A stretch of 64,000 bases of DNA from Bradyrhizobium sp. 199 (lineage in GTDB: Bacteria > Pseudomonadota > Alphaproteobacteria > Rhizobiales > Xanthobacteraceae): positions 1,612,001 through 1,676,000 of the forward strand of contig NZ_JADPJI010000005.1 of the NCBI RefSeq assembly GCF_023073355.1, in the 5' to 3' direction. Below are positions 1 through 9,326 of the stretch, one piece after another (the first letter of the stretch is position 1; each line of letters starts with the position of its first letter). The translations under genes and the position numbers were made by a program. Below the pieces are notes generated by a model. That model made no database searches. It saw only the letters and a program-made list of their open reading frames with translations, and was not told the origin of the DNA.

Positions 1-499
1 CCTTGACCAGGATGGGGAAGCCGACCTTCTCGGCGGCCTTCGCCAGCGTTGCATCGTCCTGCGCCTCGCCGTGATAACCGGGCACCAGCGGCACGCCTGC
101 CTTCTCCATCAGCGCCTTGGAGCCGGACTTCGACCCCATCGCATTCATCATCGCGGCGGTCGGGCCGACGAAGATGAGGCCGGCATCGAAGCAGGCCTGC
201 GCGAACTCGGCATTTTCCGACAGGAAGCCGTAGCCGGGATGCACTGCCTCGGCGCCGGTCTTGCGCGCGGCTTCGATCAGCCGCTCGACGTTGAGATAGC
301 TGTCGCGGGCGCGTGCGGGCCCGAGCAGCACGGCCTCGTCGGCGAGAGCGACATGCATCGCGTCGCGATCGGCCTCGGAATAGACCGCGACCGTGCGCAG
401 CCCCATGGCGTGGGCGGTGCGGATGACGCGGCAGGCGATCTCGCCGCGGTTGGCGATCAGGAGCGTGCGAAAACGCCGGTAGAGCTTTGAACGGTCCAT
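1..499 (-). CDS. Methylcrotonoyl-CoA carboxylase, biotin-containing alpha subunit (N-terminal part, cut by window edge)
   Basis: The first 166 residues are present; the C-terminus lies left of the window. They form the N-terminal biotin carboxylase domain: LIANRGEIACRVIRT near residue 14 and HPGYGFLSENAEF near residue 90 are hallmarks of biotin-dependent carboxylases. The subunit carboxylates biotin with ATP and bicarbonate for 3-methylcrotonyl-CoA in leucine degradation. The family alone would also allow acetyl- or propionyl-CoA carboxylase; the MCC assignment comes from the carboxyltransferase and isovaleryl-CoA dehydrogenase just upstream. ATG start at 499 follows an AGGA-containing stretch, and only 4 nt separate it from the preceding stop, so it is the third gene of one operon. 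Confidence 0.9.
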   Translation of the reverse strand, partial: MDRSKLYRRFRTLLIANRGEIACRVIRTAHAMGLRTVAVYSEADRDAMHVALADEAVLLGPARARDSYLNVERLIEAARKTGAEAVHPGYGFLSENAEFAQACFDAGLIFVGPTAAMMNAMGSKSGSKALMEKAGVPLVPGYHGEAQDDATLAKAAEKVGFPILVK

Positions 500-503
500 C
501 CCA

Positions 504-2108
504 TCACATCCTGAACAGGCCGAATTTCGTCGGCTCGATCGGCGCATTCGACGCCGCCGAGAGGCCAAGGCCGAGCACCAGCCGCGTGTCGGCCGGGTCG
601 ATCACGCCATCGTCCCAGAGACGCGCGGTCGCGTAATATGGGTGGCCCTGGCTCTCATATTGCGCGCGGATGGGTTCGCGGAATTTATCTTCCTCGTCCT
701 TCGACCAGCTATCACCCTTGGCCTCGATATTGTCGCGGCGGACCTGGCTCAGCACCATCGAAGCCTGCTCGCCGCCCATCACCGAGATACGCGCGTTCGG
801 CCACATCCAGAGGAAGCGCGGTGAGTAGGCGCGTCCGCACATGCCGTAATTGCCGGCGCCATAGGAGCCGCCGATCACGACGGTGAATTTCGGCACCGAG
901 GCGGTCGCGACGGCCGTCACCAGCTTGGCGCCGTCGCGCGCAATGCCGCCGGCCTCGTATTTCTTGCCGACCATGAAGCCGGTGATGTTCTGCAGGAACA
1001 CCAGGGGAATACCGCGCTGGCAGCACAGCTCGATGAAATGCGCGCCCTTCAGCGAGCTCTCGCTGAACAGAATACCGTTGTTGGCGATGATGCCGACCGG
1101 ATAGCCCCAGATATGGGCGAAGCCGCACACCAGCGTCGTGCCGTACAGTTTCTTGAACTCGTCGAACTCGGAGCCATCCACCACACGCGCGATGATGTCG
1201 CGCACGTCGAACGGCTTGCGGCCGTCGACCGGCACCACGCCATAAATCTCCTCCGCCGCAAACAGCGGATCGCGCGGCTTGTGCATATTGAGGTTCGGCC
1301 GCACCGACGGTTTCAGCGTGCCGACGATGCGCCGCGCAATGCCGATCGCATGGGCATCGTTCTGGGCGTAATGGTCGGTCACGCCAGACTGCCGCGAATG
1401 CACGTCGGCGCCGCCGAGCTCCTCGGCACTGACGACCTCGCCGGTCGCGGCCTTCACCAGCGGCGGGCCACCGAGGAAGATAGTGCCCTGGTTCCGGACG
1501 ATGATGCTCTCGTCCGACATCGCCGGGACATAGGCCCCGCCGGCGGTGCAGGAGCCCATCACGATGGCGATCTGCGGAATGCCCTGCGAGGACATCTGCG
1601 CCTGGTTGTAGAAGATGCGGCCGAAATGGCGCTCGTCCGGGAAGATCTCGTCCTGAAGCGGCAGGAAGGCGCCGCCGGAATCCACCATGTAGACGCAAGG
1701 AAGGTTGTTCTGCCGCGCAATGTCCTGTGCGCGCAGATGCTTCTTCACCGTCATCGGGTAATAGGTGCCGCCCTTGATGGTGGCGTCATTGGCCACGACC
1801 ACGCATTCGCGGCCCGCGATGCGCCCGACCCCGGTGACGACGCTGGCCGAATGCACGTCGCCGCCATAGAGACCATAGGCCGCGAGTGGCGACAGCTCCA
1901 GGAATGAGGTGCCGGGATCCACAAGCAGATCGACGCGCTGGCGCGCCAGCATCTTGCCGCGCGCGGTGTGGCGATTGCGTGAGACCTCGCCGCCGCCGCC
2001 GGCGACCTGACTGAGCTTTTCGCGCAAGTCCGCGACGAGGCTGCGCATGGCCTCGGAATTGCGCGCAAAGTCTGACGAAGACGGATCGATGCTGGAATGG
2101 AGCGGCAT
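504..2108 (-). CDS. Methylcrotonoyl-CoA carboxylase, carboxyltransferase beta subunit
   Basis: A 534-residue acyl-CoA carboxyltransferase, full length for the MCC beta family. It moves CO2 from carboxybiotin on the alpha subunit to 3-methylcrotonyl-CoA. Visible signatures are the glycine-rich crotonase-fold segments ([17 protein letters not shown] near residue 184, [16 protein letters not shown] in the C-terminal half) and [11 protein letters not shown], which are shared by propionyl- and methylcrotonyl-CoA carboxylases. Isovaleryl-CoA dehydrogenase ends 24 nt upstream and the alpha subunit starts 4 nt downstream, which fits a liu operon and supports MCC over PCC. Confidence 0.93.
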   Translation of the reverse strand: MPLHSSIDPSSSDFARNSEAMRSLVADLREKLSQVAGGGGEVSRNRHTARGKMLARQRVDLLVDPGTSFLELSPLAAYGLYGGDVHSASVVTGVGRIAGRECVVVANDATIKGGTYYPMTVKKHLRAQDIARQNNLPCVYMVDSGGAFLPLQDEIFPDERHFGRIFYNQAQMSSQGIPQIAIVMGSCTAGGAYVPAMSDESIIVRNQGTIFLGGPPLVKAATGEVVSAEELGGADVHSRQSGVTDHYAQNDAHAIGIARRIVGTLKPSVRPNLNMHKPRDPLFAAEEIYGVVPVDGRKPFDVRDIIARVVDGSEFDEFKKLYGTTLVCGFAHIWGYPVGIIANNGILFSESSLKGAHFIELCCQRGIPLVFLQNITGFMVGKKYEAGGIARDGAKLVTAVATASVPKFTVVIGGSYGAGNYGMCGRAYSPRFLWMWPNARISVMGGEQASMVLSQVRRDNIEAKGDSWSKDEEDKFREPIRAQYESQGHPYYATARLWDDGVIDPADTRLVLGLGLSAASNAPIEPTKFGLFRM

Positions 2109-2132
2109 GATGATTCCAATGAGGTGAAGGTT

Positions 2133-3305
2133 TTAAGCCGTCTCGGCCATCAGTTCGCGGCCGATCAGCATGCGGCGGACCTCCGAGGTGCCGGCACCGA
2201 TCTCGTAGAGTTTTGCGTCGCGCCAGAGACGCCCCACAGGGAATTCGCTGGTGTAACCGACGCCGCCGAGTGCCTGGATCGCCTCACCCGCCATCCAGGT
2301 CGCCTTCTCCGCGGAATAGAGGATCGCGGCGGCCGCGTCCTTGCGCAAGCTGCGCGCGTGGTCGGCGCGGTCGCAGGCGCGGCCCACGGCGTAGACATAG
2401 GCGCGCGTCGCCTGCCAGGTCGCATACATGTCGGCGAGCTTGCCCTGCATCAGCTGGAAGTCGCCGATCGGCTGACCGAATTGTTTGCGCTCGTGCATGT
2501 AGGGCACCACCGCGTCCATGCAGGCCGCCATGATGCCGAGCGGGCCGCCCGAGAGCACCGTGCGCTCATAGTCGAGGCCGGACATCAGCACCTTGACGCC
2601 CTCACCCACCTTGCCCATCACGTTCTCCTCCGGCACCTCGCACTCGTCGAAGAACAGGGGATAGGTGTTGGAGCCGCGCATGCCGAGTTTGTCGAGATGC
2701 TGGCCGTGGGTAAACCCCTTGAAGCCCTTCTCGACGAGGAAAGCGGTCATGCCGCGCGGTCCAGCCTCCGGATCGGTCTTGGCGTAGACGACCAGCACGT
2801 CGGCATCGCCGCCGTTGGTGATCCACATCTTCGAGCCGTTGAGCACATAGCGGTCGCCGCGCTTGTCCGCGCGCAGCTTCATCGAGACGACGTCAGAACC
2901 GGCGCCCGGCTCGGACATCGCGAGCGCGCCGACATATTCGCCGGAGATCAGCTTCGGCAGATAGCGCTGGCGCTGCGCGTCGTTGCCGTTGCGGCGGATC
3001 TGGTTGACGCAGAGGTTCGAATGGGCGCCATAGGACAGGCCAACGGCAGCGGAGCCGCGCGAAATCTCCTCCATGGCAACGATATGGGCGAGATAGCCCA
3101 TGTTGGAGCCGCCATATTGCTCCGGCGCCGTCATGCCGAGCAGGCCGAGGTCGCCAAAGCGCTTCCAGAGGTCGGCCGGAAATAGATTGGCCTTTTCGAT
3201 CTCGGCGGCACGCGGAGTGATCTCGGCCTCCACAAACGCGTGAAGCGTATCGCGCAGCATGCTGATGTCTTCGCCCAGATCGAAATCGATGCTCGGGATG
3301 TTCAA
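2133..3305 (-). CDS. Isovaleryl-CoA dehydrogenase, TTG start
   Basis: A 390-residue acyl-CoA dehydrogenase. It contains the FAD-binding [12 protein letters not shown] (residue 128 on), WITNGG (161) and [14 protein letters not shown] with Glu247 at the position that is the catalytic base in isovaleryl-CoA dehydrogenases, which differs from the C-terminal Glu of other acyl-CoA dehydrogenases. It oxidises isovaleryl-CoA to 3-methylcrotonyl-CoA, the substrate of the MCC encoded downstream. The start is TTG at 3305: a clean GGAGG lies 7 nt upstream and the N-terminus [16 protein letters not shown] has the usual family length. First gene of the operon. Confidence 0.93.
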   Translation of the reverse strand: MNIPSIDFDLGEDISMLRDTLHAFVEAEITPRAAEIEKANLFPADLWKRFGDLGLLGMTAPEQYGGSNMGYLAHIVAMEEISRGSAAVGLSYGAHSNLCVNQIRRNGNDAQRQRYLPKLISGEYVGALAMSEPGAGSDVVSMKLRADKRGDRYVLNGSKMWITNGGDADVLVVYAKTDPEAGPRGMTAFLVEKGFKGFTHGQHLDKLGMRGSNTYPLFFDECEVPEENVMGKVGEGVKVLMSGLDYERTVLSGGPLGIMAACMDAVVPYMHERKQFGQPIGDFQLMQGKLADMYATWQATRAYVYAVGRACDRADHARSLRKDAAAAILYSAEKATWMAGEAIQALGGVGYTSEFPVGRLWRDAKLYEIGAGTSEVRRMLIGRELMAETA

Positions 3306-3417
3306 GGCGATTCCTCCGTATTTTGGGGACCGAACCTAGCGGGGTCGGAGCCCTTCTGGGGTCGAAAAGGTTGCATTTTCCGCCAAACTTGGCGAGGATT
3401 TTCCCTCGGGAGTTCCG
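3306..3417. promoter_or_regulatory. Divergent promoter region between isovaleryl-CoA dehydrogenase and the AraC-type gene
   Basis: This 112-nt intergenic stretch must carry both promoters. A short dyad, CGCCAA-AC-TTGGCG, sits at 3381-3394 and is a candidate operator for the divergent AraC-type regulator. That role is inferred from position only. Confidence 0.35.
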
Positions 3418-4446
3418 ATGCCTTTTCAAGCCGCAACCGCCATCCCGCGCCGCGCCGTCACCCCCGCCGCCTTTGTCCGCGGCGTGGTTGCCGCCTACGC
3501 GCGATACGGACTGGACCCGGCCGAAGCGCTCCAGCGGGGTCAGGTAGCGCCAGACCTCGTCAATTCTCCGGATGGGCGGGTCACGGCCGCCCAGTTCGAG
3601 GCCCTGGCAGGCCATGCCATGCGCGAGCTCGACGACGAGGCGCTGGGCTGGTTCTCGCGGCGGCTGCCCTGGGGCACCTACGGCATGCTGTGCCGCGCCT
3701 CGATCACGGCGCCGACGCTGGAGGTCGCCCTCAAGCGCTGGTGCCGGCATCACCGCCTGCTCACCGGGGACGTGCTGCTCGATCTCGAGGTCGGCGAAGA
3801 GACGGCTGTGGTGTCCATCCGGGAGCTGCGCGATCTCGGGCTCGTGCGCGAATTCTGCCTGGTCACCCTGCTCCGCTACGTGCTCGGTTTCTCCTGCTGG
3901 GCGGTCGACTCCAGGATCGCGCTCCGCGCAGCGGAATTCCCGCACGCGGAGCCCGGCCACGTCTCGGTCTATCCGACCATCTTTTGCAGGAACGTCCGCT
4001 TCGATGCGGACCGCGCCTGCATCGTTTTCGACAAGCACTATCTGTCGCTGCCGCTCACCCGCAGCGCCGCCGATCTCGACAACATGCTCAAGGGCGCGCT
4101 CAGGCTGACCGTGCTGCCCTATCGGCGCGACCGCCTGCTGGTCGAGCGCGTCCGCCGCATACTCCGCAATGCGCGCGGACGCAGCCTTGGGGCCGAGGAC
4201 GTCGCCAGCGAACTTGCGCTCTCGACCCGCACCATGCATCGGCGCCTGCGCGAGGAAGCAACCTCGCTGCGCGATCTCAAGGAAGAGGCGAAGTTCGAAC
4301 TGGCAAAACAGGAGCTGATGCGGGGCCGCGCCCCGATCAAGCGGATCGCGGAGATCGCCGGCTTCCGCAGCGAAAAGAGCTTTTCCCGCGCCTTCCGCAG
4401 CTGGACCGGCGCAAGCCCGCGCGAGTTTCGCGGCCGGTATCGGTGA
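3418..4446 (+). CDS. AraC-family transcriptional regulator (arabinose-binding-domain type)
   Basis: A 342-residue protein. The N-terminal two thirds (about 20-210) resemble the AraC_binding_2 / Arabinose_bd fold found in OruR- and ArgR-like regulators (YARYGLDPAEALQRG, GWFSRRLPWGTYGMLCRA). The C-terminal 100 residues are a double HTH_18 domain (DVASELALSTRTMHRRLREE, then RIAEIAGFRSEKSFSRAFRSW). It is transcribed away from the liu operon, so control of leucine/isovalerate degradation is a reasonable inference, though not shown by sequence. ATG at 3418 is preceded by GGGAG. It converges on the TIR gene with a 10-nt gap. Confidence 0.85.
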   Translation: MPFQAATAIPRRAVTPAAFVRGVVAAYARYGLDPAEALQRGQVAPDLVNSPDGRVTAAQFEALAGHAMRELDDEALGWFSRRLPWGTYGMLCRASITAPTLEVALKRWCRHHRLLTGDVLLDLEVGEETAVVSIRELRDLGLVREFCLVTLLRYVLGFSCWAVDSRIALRAAEFPHAEPGHVSVYPTIFCRNVRFDADRACIVFDKHYLSLPLTRSAADLDNMLKGALRLTVLPYRRDRLLVERVRRILRNARGRSLGAEDVASELALSTRTMHRRLREEATSLRDLKEEAKFELAKQELMRGRAPIKRIAEIAGFRSEKSFSRAFRSWTGASPREFRGRYR

Positions 4447-4456
4447 GGCGCAGGCG

Positions 4457-5836
4457 TCACGCCGCGGTCTCGATATCCGAGGCTGTCAGCGCCTTGACGG
4501 CGTCTTCGAGCGCCTTGGCGCCGTCGGTCAACTCCTGCTCGGGTCGCTTCATCATCTGTGCGACGCGCGCGCAGCTCCGCGACAGGAACTCGATGTTGAG
4601 CAGCCGCATGGCTTTGAGGACCGTGCGGTAGCGTTCGACGTCCGGACCGACAAGGCCGGGCCGAATGACGGTTTTGCCGTCGGCCGACAGTCCCAGCGCT
4701 TTGTACATCTCGCGCGCGAGGATCGGCCAGTAGTCCAGCAGACGCGCCATCTTCTCACTTTCGACGTCGTCGAATGCCGCCAAAAAGTCTTCCGTACTGA
4801 TATTGCCTCGCGTGCGCGATTCAACCGTCAGATCCTCGATCACGCGTGGGATCTGCTGGATCCGGCGCTCGCGCTCGTCGGACGATAGCGCGTCGCCAGA
4901 GAATTTCTGGATGATCTCGGACCTGAACCGATAGCCCATGCGGATGGCGGTCAAGAGCGAGAGCTGCTTGCTCGACAATCCGGTCAGCGGCCCGCCGACC
5001 TCCTCGATCGCCAGGAATTCGCAGCGATAGTCGCCATCGCCCTGGACACGAGCTCGGTGCAGCAGGGTCCGATAGCGCCGGCCGCCGCGCCCGATCAGCA
5101 CGGCCTGCGGCGAAACGAACTCGTTCTCGCGCGCCGCAAGCAGTATCTGCGCGGTTTCCTCAAGCCATTTGTAGACGAAGTTCTGCCTTCCAGTTTCCGT
5201 ATTTGCCAGCTTCTGGACCTTGCACCAAGGTACGGACTGCGCCTGGATGGTGAAGAGATCGCCGAGCACACTGTCGTCGCCCATGAACTGGGCCGCAGGT
5301 GGAATCTGCCCGTTGGCGAGTTCGGCGTCGAGCGCCACGAAATGCACGCGCGGATAGCCGTCGAATTCGCGAATCTCGCCAAACAGACTGCTATCGAGCT
5401 TGCCGACCAGCACGCGTAAGTCGTTGACATTGACCTCGATGGCGTTCCTCTCGAAAATGCCGATCAACTCCCTGATGAGTTGATCCTTGCTCGTCAGCAT
5501 CTGCAGATGGCTGAGCGGACCCGGCGGGTTCACGTTCGGGCGGATCAGGCAGAATATCCGGCGATCAGCGGCTGCCGGTTTTGCGGCGGCAAAATATCCG
5601 GCCTCATAAAAGCACCAGGACCAGTCCTCATAGGGCGCTCCGTAGAGCAGAAACAGGCTTTGTGCCGTGAGAAGATGATGCTCGATAGAGCGCCGCCATT
5701 CATTGCCGCGCGGGATGTCCTCCGAAATGAAGACATCCATTTGTCCATGCGAAGCGGTCTCAATGACCTTCTTCATCGCTCGGGCCGTCCGGCCGTATTC
5801 CGAGCGGTGACTGATGAAAATCGGGTTGGGAGCCAT
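4457..5836 (-). CDS. TIR-domain protein with an uncharacterised C-terminal region
   Basis: A 459-residue protein. Residues 1-130 look like a TIR domain of the TIR_2 type: PIFISHRSEYGRTARAM at the N-terminus, VFISEDIPRGNEW around 35-47, then LFLLYGAPYEDWSWCFYEAGYF, where Glu78 sits at the catalytic glutamate position of TIR NAD-cleaving enzymes. Residues 130-459 match no domain I recognise; they are mixed alpha/beta and soluble, with a helical end (IEFLSRSCARVAQMMKRPEQ). There is no signal peptide or membrane segment. It stands alone, with no ThsA, SIR2 or SAVED partner beside it. A GTG at 5839 directly abuts the ATG; AGGGGA upstream serves either. NADase effector or defence sensor is inference. 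Confidence 0.75.
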   Translation of the reverse strand: MAPNPIFISHRSEYGRTARAMKKVIETASHGQMDVFISEDIPRGNEWRRSIEHHLLTAQSLFLLYGAPYEDWSWCFYEAGYFAAAKPAAADRRIFCLIRPNVNPPGPLSHLQMLTSKDQLIRELIGIFERNAIEVNVNDLRVLVGKLDSSLFGEIREFDGYPRVHFVALDAELANGQIPPAAQFMGDDSVLGDLFTIQAQSVPWCKVQKLANTETGRQNFVYKWLEETAQILLAARENEFVSPQAVLIGRGGRRYRTLLHRARVQGDGDYRCEFLAIEEVGGPLTGLSSKQLSLLTAIRMGYRFRSEIIQKFSGDALSSDERERRIQQIPRVIEDLTVESRTRGNISTEDFLAAFDDVESEKMARLLDYWPILAREMYKALGLSADGKTVIRPGLVGPDVERYRTVLKAMRLLNIEFLSRSCARVAQMMKRPEQELTDGAKALEDAVKALTASDIETAA

Positions 5837-6042
5837 CACGCGCTTCCCCTGGGTACAATCCGGCCCGTTTACAATTCGGGCGACCTCCGCGGAGCATGGA
5901 CCCGCGCAGATTGCGGCCCTGTGAAGGAGATCACAGTGCCGCGTCTAATTTTGGGGCTGACGTGCTTACCCTTCGGCCTTGCCAGGGGCGGAGCTCGCGC
6001 TCAGACATGCGCTCCGCGATGTCACGCGGCTCTCATGTTTAC

Positions 6043-6096
6043 GAGCCCCCGAGACAAGCTCGGGGGCCGCAAACTTCAAAACCGGTTTTGAAGTCA
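6043..6096. repeat. Two adjacent inverted repeats, possible terminator of the DUF3551 gene
   Basis: GCCCCCGAG (6045-6053) pairs with CTCGGGGGC (6059-6067) around a 5-nt loop. Just after it lies a perfect palindrome, CTTCAAAACCGGTTTTGAAG (6075-6094). Both stand immediately beyond the 3' end of the minus-strand DUF3551 gene. Neither has a clear U-tract, so they may be a dispersed palindromic repeat, a terminator, or both. Confidence 0.5.
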
Positions 6097-6100
6097 AGCG

Positions 6101-6397
6101 TCAGTTGGAGTTGGTCTGGCCGCCCGGGCGAAGCTTGGTGCGGGACTGCGAGTGCTTCGGTTGATAGGCGAGAGAATCGCTCGTGCTTTTCGCACCGCTC
6201 TGCGAACACACGCCACCGATACCGCCGGCGGCGGCGCGGCAAGCCTCCATCGTTGGATAGCCGCAGCCGTGAGCGGCCTGCGCGCCGTTGGTGATGCAGT
6301 ATTCTTCCGCCTGCGCGGCCGGTGCAGTCATCATGAAAAACGCGGAAGCGAACAGCATCGCAGCGGATGCGACGAACGTCTTCGAGGTCGAGGTCAT
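6101..6397 (-). CDS. Small secreted DUF3551-like protein
   Basis: 98 residues. A signal peptide covers about residues 1-30 (KTFVASAAMLFASAFFMM, then APAAQA-EE as a likely cleavage site). The mature part has cysteine spacing like DUF3551 proteins of Bradyrhizobium: EYCITNGAQAAHGCGYPTME, AACR-type QC equivalent, then GGIGGVCSQ. The tail is rich in Ser, Lys and Gln. Predicted to be periplasmic; function unknown. The ATG at 6397 follows AGGAAAAG and is preferred to longer in-frame starts because it begins the signal peptide directly. Confidence 0.72.
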   Translation of the reverse strand: MTSTSKTFVASAAMLFASAFFMMTAPAAQAEEYCITNGAQAAHGCGYPTMEACRAAAGGIGGVCSQSGAKSTSDSLAYQPKHSQSRTKLRPGGQTNSN

Positions 6398-6618
6398 GTT
6401 GTCTTTTCCTGCTTCAGGGTCCCACAAAACAGCCTCGGCATGCGACGCAGGCTGAGGGTTCACACCTTGCATCTAGGCGGCGCACCGGTTCCGGCAAACT
6501 TGGTTCAGCGCATTGCAGAACTTCGCAAATAACATGTCACAGTTATGTGAGTTACTAACGTTTTATGCCTGATTAGTGATCGGGCTTTACGGGTCGGCGC
6601 GCCGGAGCGAGAGCGCCC

Positions 6619-7110
6619 CTAGCCCACCGACGCTGCCGCGACGTCCTGCAACGGCAACGGGACGTCCTTGGCAACGCCCAGCACCGGAAAGCTGCGAACG
6701 TTCTTCACATCCGGCATTGCCGCGAAATGCAACAGCTGCTGGCGCATGCTCTCGACGCTCGGCGCCACGCATTTGAGGAGATAGTCGGTGTCGCCCGAAA
6801 TCCGCCAGCACTGCTGGATGCGCGGGATCGCAGCGATCGAACTCTCGAACGCCTCCAGCACCGGCTGTGCCTGGCTGCCGAGCTGGATCGAGACGAACGA
6901 CACAACCTCATAGCCCAGCCGCCGCTCGTCGATGACCGCGCGCACCGCCCGGATCACGCCGCGGCTGAACAGCGATTTCAGCCGCCGCAGGCAATTGGGC
7001 GCGGACACGCCGACGCGCAGCGCCAGCTCGTTGTTGCGCACCCGTCCGTCCTGCTGCAGCTCGGAGAGTATCTTTAAGTCGACGCCGTCGAGCTGGTCAC
7101 GCCCCGCCAT
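6619..7110 (-). CDS. Lrp/AsnC-family transcriptional regulator
   Basis: 163 residues, normal for the family. The N-terminal winged HTH is clear (LDGVDLKILSELQQDGRVRN, then ELALRVGVSAPNCLRRLKSL). The C-terminal AsnC/RAM ligand-binding domain follows (IQQCWRISGDTDYLLKCVAP). It probably binds an amino acid and forms octamers; the target is unknown because neighbours on both sides are unrelated. Start ATG at 7110 with GAGGTGGGGT just upstream. Confidence 0.9.
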   Translation of the reverse strand: MAGRDQLDGVDLKILSELQQDGRVRNNELALRVGVSAPNCLRRLKSLFSRGVIRAVRAVIDERRLGYEVVSFVSIQLGSQAQPVLEAFESSIAAIPRIQQCWRISGDTDYLLKCVAPSVESMRQQLLHFAAMPDVKNVRSFPVLGVAKDVPLPLQDVAAASVG

Positions 7111-7189
7111 ACCCCACCTCGTTATGGTCGTGTCATGCGGGGCAGCGAAGCATGGGGCGGAATTGGTGCCAAGGGCTTACGCGAGCCGT

Positions 7190-7318
7190 TGCTGCATCGT
7201 CGTGGCCGGGCTTAGCCGCCAGGGACGCGTCGCATCCGCTCGCCTACGCCCCGGCGATCCACGCCTTGATCTGCCGCCAAAAACGCGGATGCCGGGGCAA
7301 GCCCGGGCACGACGGTTC
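7190..7318. repeat. Dispersed rhizobial-type palindromic repeat
   Basis: The intergenic stretch between the Lrp and complex I genes has outer arms CGTCGTGGCCGGGCTT (7199 on) and AAGCCCGGGCACGACG (ending 7314), nearly exact reverse complements. Between them is a non-coding spacer including GATCCACGCCTTGATC. Its style matches repeats scattered between Bradyrhizobium genes; family name and copy number cannot be determined here. Confidence 0.6.
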
Positions 7319-7356
7319 ACGAAGTCCTCGGCAGGCGGCCTACCCGCCCGGCCCCC

Positions 7357-7662
7357 TCAATGCGTCCAGGGCTCGCCGCGGCGGAACGAGAAATTGTCCG
7401 CATAGGCAACCGGGCGGCGGATCGAATCCTGCGGCTCGATCACTTGGTAGGCGATGCCCTTGCGCTCGCAATAGGCGATCGCCTCCTCCTTGGAGTGGAA
7501 GCGCAGCGTGATCTGCTGCTTCATGTCGCCGGAGGACGTCCAGCCCATCAGCGGCTCGACCGAACGCGGCTGCTCCGGCTCGTAGTCGAGCTGCCATTCC
7601 TTGGTCTTGGAGCGTCCGGATTGCATCGCGTTCTTGGCGGGCTTGAAAATCCGTGCGGTCAT
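7357..7662 (-). CDS. NADH dehydrogenase accessory subunit, NDUFS4-like (ETC complex I subunit family)
   Basis: 101 residues. It shows the conserved core of the NDUFS4/AQDQ family: ARIFKPAKNAMQSGRSKTKEW at the start, EPLMGWTSSGDMKQQITLRF in the middle, and SKEEAIAYCERKGIAYQVIEP, ending in a basic tail with FSFRRGEPWTH. In mitochondria and alphaproteobacteria this subunit is an 18-kDa supernumerary part of respiratory complex I at its matrix/cytoplasmic arm. ATG at 7662 gives the normal family N-terminus; the upstream in-frame extension lacks coding character. Confidence 0.9.
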   Translation of the reverse strand: MTARIFKPAKNAMQSGRSKTKEWQLDYEPEQPRSVEPLMGWTSSGDMKQQITLRFHSKEEAIAYCERKGIAYQVIEPQDSIRRPVAYADNFSFRRGEPWTH

Positions 7663-7916
7663 TGGCGGTCCGGCCTCTTCGTCTTTATCGTTCGATTTCG
7701 ATGCGTCACGGTAGCAGTTGGTGGAAACCTCAGGGATAGTATAGAGACACCGATTGGGAACTGATCGGTGATTCCGGCCCCCCGGCACCTCGCCAACGGT
7801 ATAGTCATTATGCTGCACCGTGACAATTGCGTACCCGCCTGCTGCGCCGGGGTCCCGCCCGGCGGCTTTGCCTCGCCGACATCAGTGTAACCGTCCCCTC
7901 CGAGAGCTCCCGTCGC

Positions 7917-9089
7917 ATGGCCTTCCTGAACATCAATGCCACGCTCCCTGAAAAAGGCCGTGACCTCAGGCTCGACCTGTTTCGCGGCGTTGCGAATTGG
8001 GCGATCTTCCTCGACCACATTCCCGACAACGTCGTGAACTGGATCACGACGCGCAATTACGGCTTTTCTGACGCCGCCGACCTGTTCGTCTTCATCTCCG
8101 GCTACACCGCCTCGTTCGTCTATGCGCGGATGATGCTGGACCGCGGCTTCCTCGTCGGCGCCACCAGGCTCACCAAGCGGGTCTGGCAGCTCTACGTCGC
8201 CCACATCATCCTGTTCGTGATCTATATCGCCTCGATCAGCTATCTGGCGCTGCGCTTCGGCGATTCCGAGATGATCAACGAGTTCAACGTCGCCGGCCTC
8301 GTCGACAACGCCACCGAGACGCTGCGCCAGGGCCTGTTCCTGCGCTTCAAGCCGCTCAATCTCGACGTGCTGCCGCTCTACATCGTGCTGATGGGGCTGT
8401 TTCCGCCGGTGCTGTGGTTCATGCTGCGCAAGCCCGATCTCACGATGGTGCTGTCGATCGTGCTGTGGCTGGTCGCGCGTCACTTCGGCTGGAATCTGAA
8501 CGCCTATCCGGCCGGCCAGTGGTACTTCAACCCCTATTGCTGGCAGGTGCTGTTCGTGTTCGGCGCCTGGTGCGCGATGGGCGGCGCGCGCCGCTCGGTC
8601 ACGCTGATCAACGCGCCGGTCACGCTCTACCTCTGCCTCGGCTATCTCCTGTTCGCGCTGATCATGACCATGGCCGGGCGCTTCCCCGCGTTCGGCGGCA
8701 TGTTCCCGGAATGGCTGTTCTCGGCCTTCAATCCGAACGACAAGACCAACCTCGCACCCTATCGCTTCATCCACTTCGTCGTCATCGTGATCCTCGTGAT
8801 CCGCTTCGTGCCGAAGGAATGGCCGGGGCTCGAATGGAAGGTTTTCGATCCCTTGATCGTCTGCGGCCAGCAATCGCTCGCCGTGTTCTGCGTCGGCGTG
8901 TTCTTGTCTTTCGTCGGCCATTTCGAGCTGTCGATGAGCTCGGGCTCGCTGCTCGCGCAGATCTTCGTCAGCGTCGCCGGCATCGCGATCATGACGACCG
9001 TGGCCTATTACATCTCGTGGTCGAAGAAGCAGGACAAGCCGTTGAAGCCGCCGCCCAAGCCAGCAGCAACCGCAGCGAAGGCGGCCTAA
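7917..9089 (+). CDS. OpgC-family membrane protein (acyltransferase-like)
   Basis: 390 residues with roughly ten hydrophobic helices. It begins with RDLRLDLFRGVANWAIFLDH, the conserved first-helix motif of the OpgC/acyltransferase_3-like superfamily, followed by SDAADLFVFISGYTASFVYA. OpgC proteins O-succinylate periplasmic glucans; relatives in rhizobia are poorly characterised, so the acceptor is uncertain. The tail (SKKQDKPLKPPPKPAATAAK) is basic, proline- and alanine-rich and likely cytoplasmic. The start at 7917 is chosen because residues before it are low-complexity Arg/Ser and the family starts MAFLN. Confidence 0.85.
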   Translation: MAFLNINATLPEKGRDLRLDLFRGVANWAIFLDHIPDNVVNWITTRNYGFSDAADLFVFISGYTASFVYARMMLDRGFLVGATRLTKRVWQLYVAHIILFVIYIASISYLALRFGDSEMINEFNVAGLVDNATETLRQGLFLRFKPLNLDVLPLYIVLMGLFPPVLWFMLRKPDLTMVLSIVLWLVARHFGWNLNAYPAGQWYFNPYCWQVLFVFGAWCAMGGARRSVTLINAPVTLYLCLGYLLFALIMTMAGRFPAFGGMFPEWLFSAFNPNDKTNLAPYRFIHFVVIVILVIRFVPKEWPGLEWKVFDPLIVCGQQSLAVFCVGVFLSFVGHFELSMSSGSLLAQIFVSVAGIAIMTTVAYYISWSKKQDKPLKPPPKPAATAAKAA

Positions 9090-9131
9090 AGGCAGAGCGA
9101 CGATCTTGCGCCTGATGCCAGCGATATTGGC

Positions 9132-9326
9132 TCAGGCCGCCTCCTCGCCGTCGAACTCGGTGAATTTCCTGTAGATCCAATCGCGGCCGTCATGACGGCG
9201 CCAGACCTTGCCGACCACGAGCTGCCCGTTGATCGAGCGGCGGGGCACGATCACAGTCCAGAGGTGCCAGATCTCGCTCCAGCTCGATTGTGGACCGGCG
9301 GTTTTGAAGTTGCGATCGAAAGACAT
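9132..9326 (-). CDS. Small conserved-type hypothetical protein, 64 aa
   Basis: Sequence from 9326 runs MSFDRNFKTAGPQSSWSEIW and ends YRKFTEFDGEEAA; it is rich in Trp, Arg and acidic residues with well-ordered hydrophobic spacing (LWTVIVPRRSINGQLVVGKVW), which suggests a compact beta-rich fold. No signal or membrane helix. The ribosome site is weak. It converges on the OpgC-like gene. Function unknown. Confidence 0.6.
   Translation of the reverse strand: MSFDRNFKTAGPQSSWSEIWHLWTVIVPRRSINGQLVVGKVWRRHDGRDWIYRKFTEFDGEEAA

Noticed and set aside
2893..4239. Long minus-strand ORF of 448 codons over isovaleryl-CoA dehydrogenase and the AraC-type gene
   Set aside because: Shadow frame: it crosses a divergent promoter region and its composition is Arg/Gly/Asp-biased without motifs.
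5936..6091. GTG-initiated 51-codon plus-strand ORF with GAAGGAG upstream
   Set aside because: Although the ribosome site is good, the second half is made entirely of the two inverted repeats at 6043-6096; coding is not convincing.
7659..8921. 420-codon minus-strand ORF opposite the OpgC-like gene
   Set aside because: Asp/Glu/His-rich antisense frame of a membrane protein.
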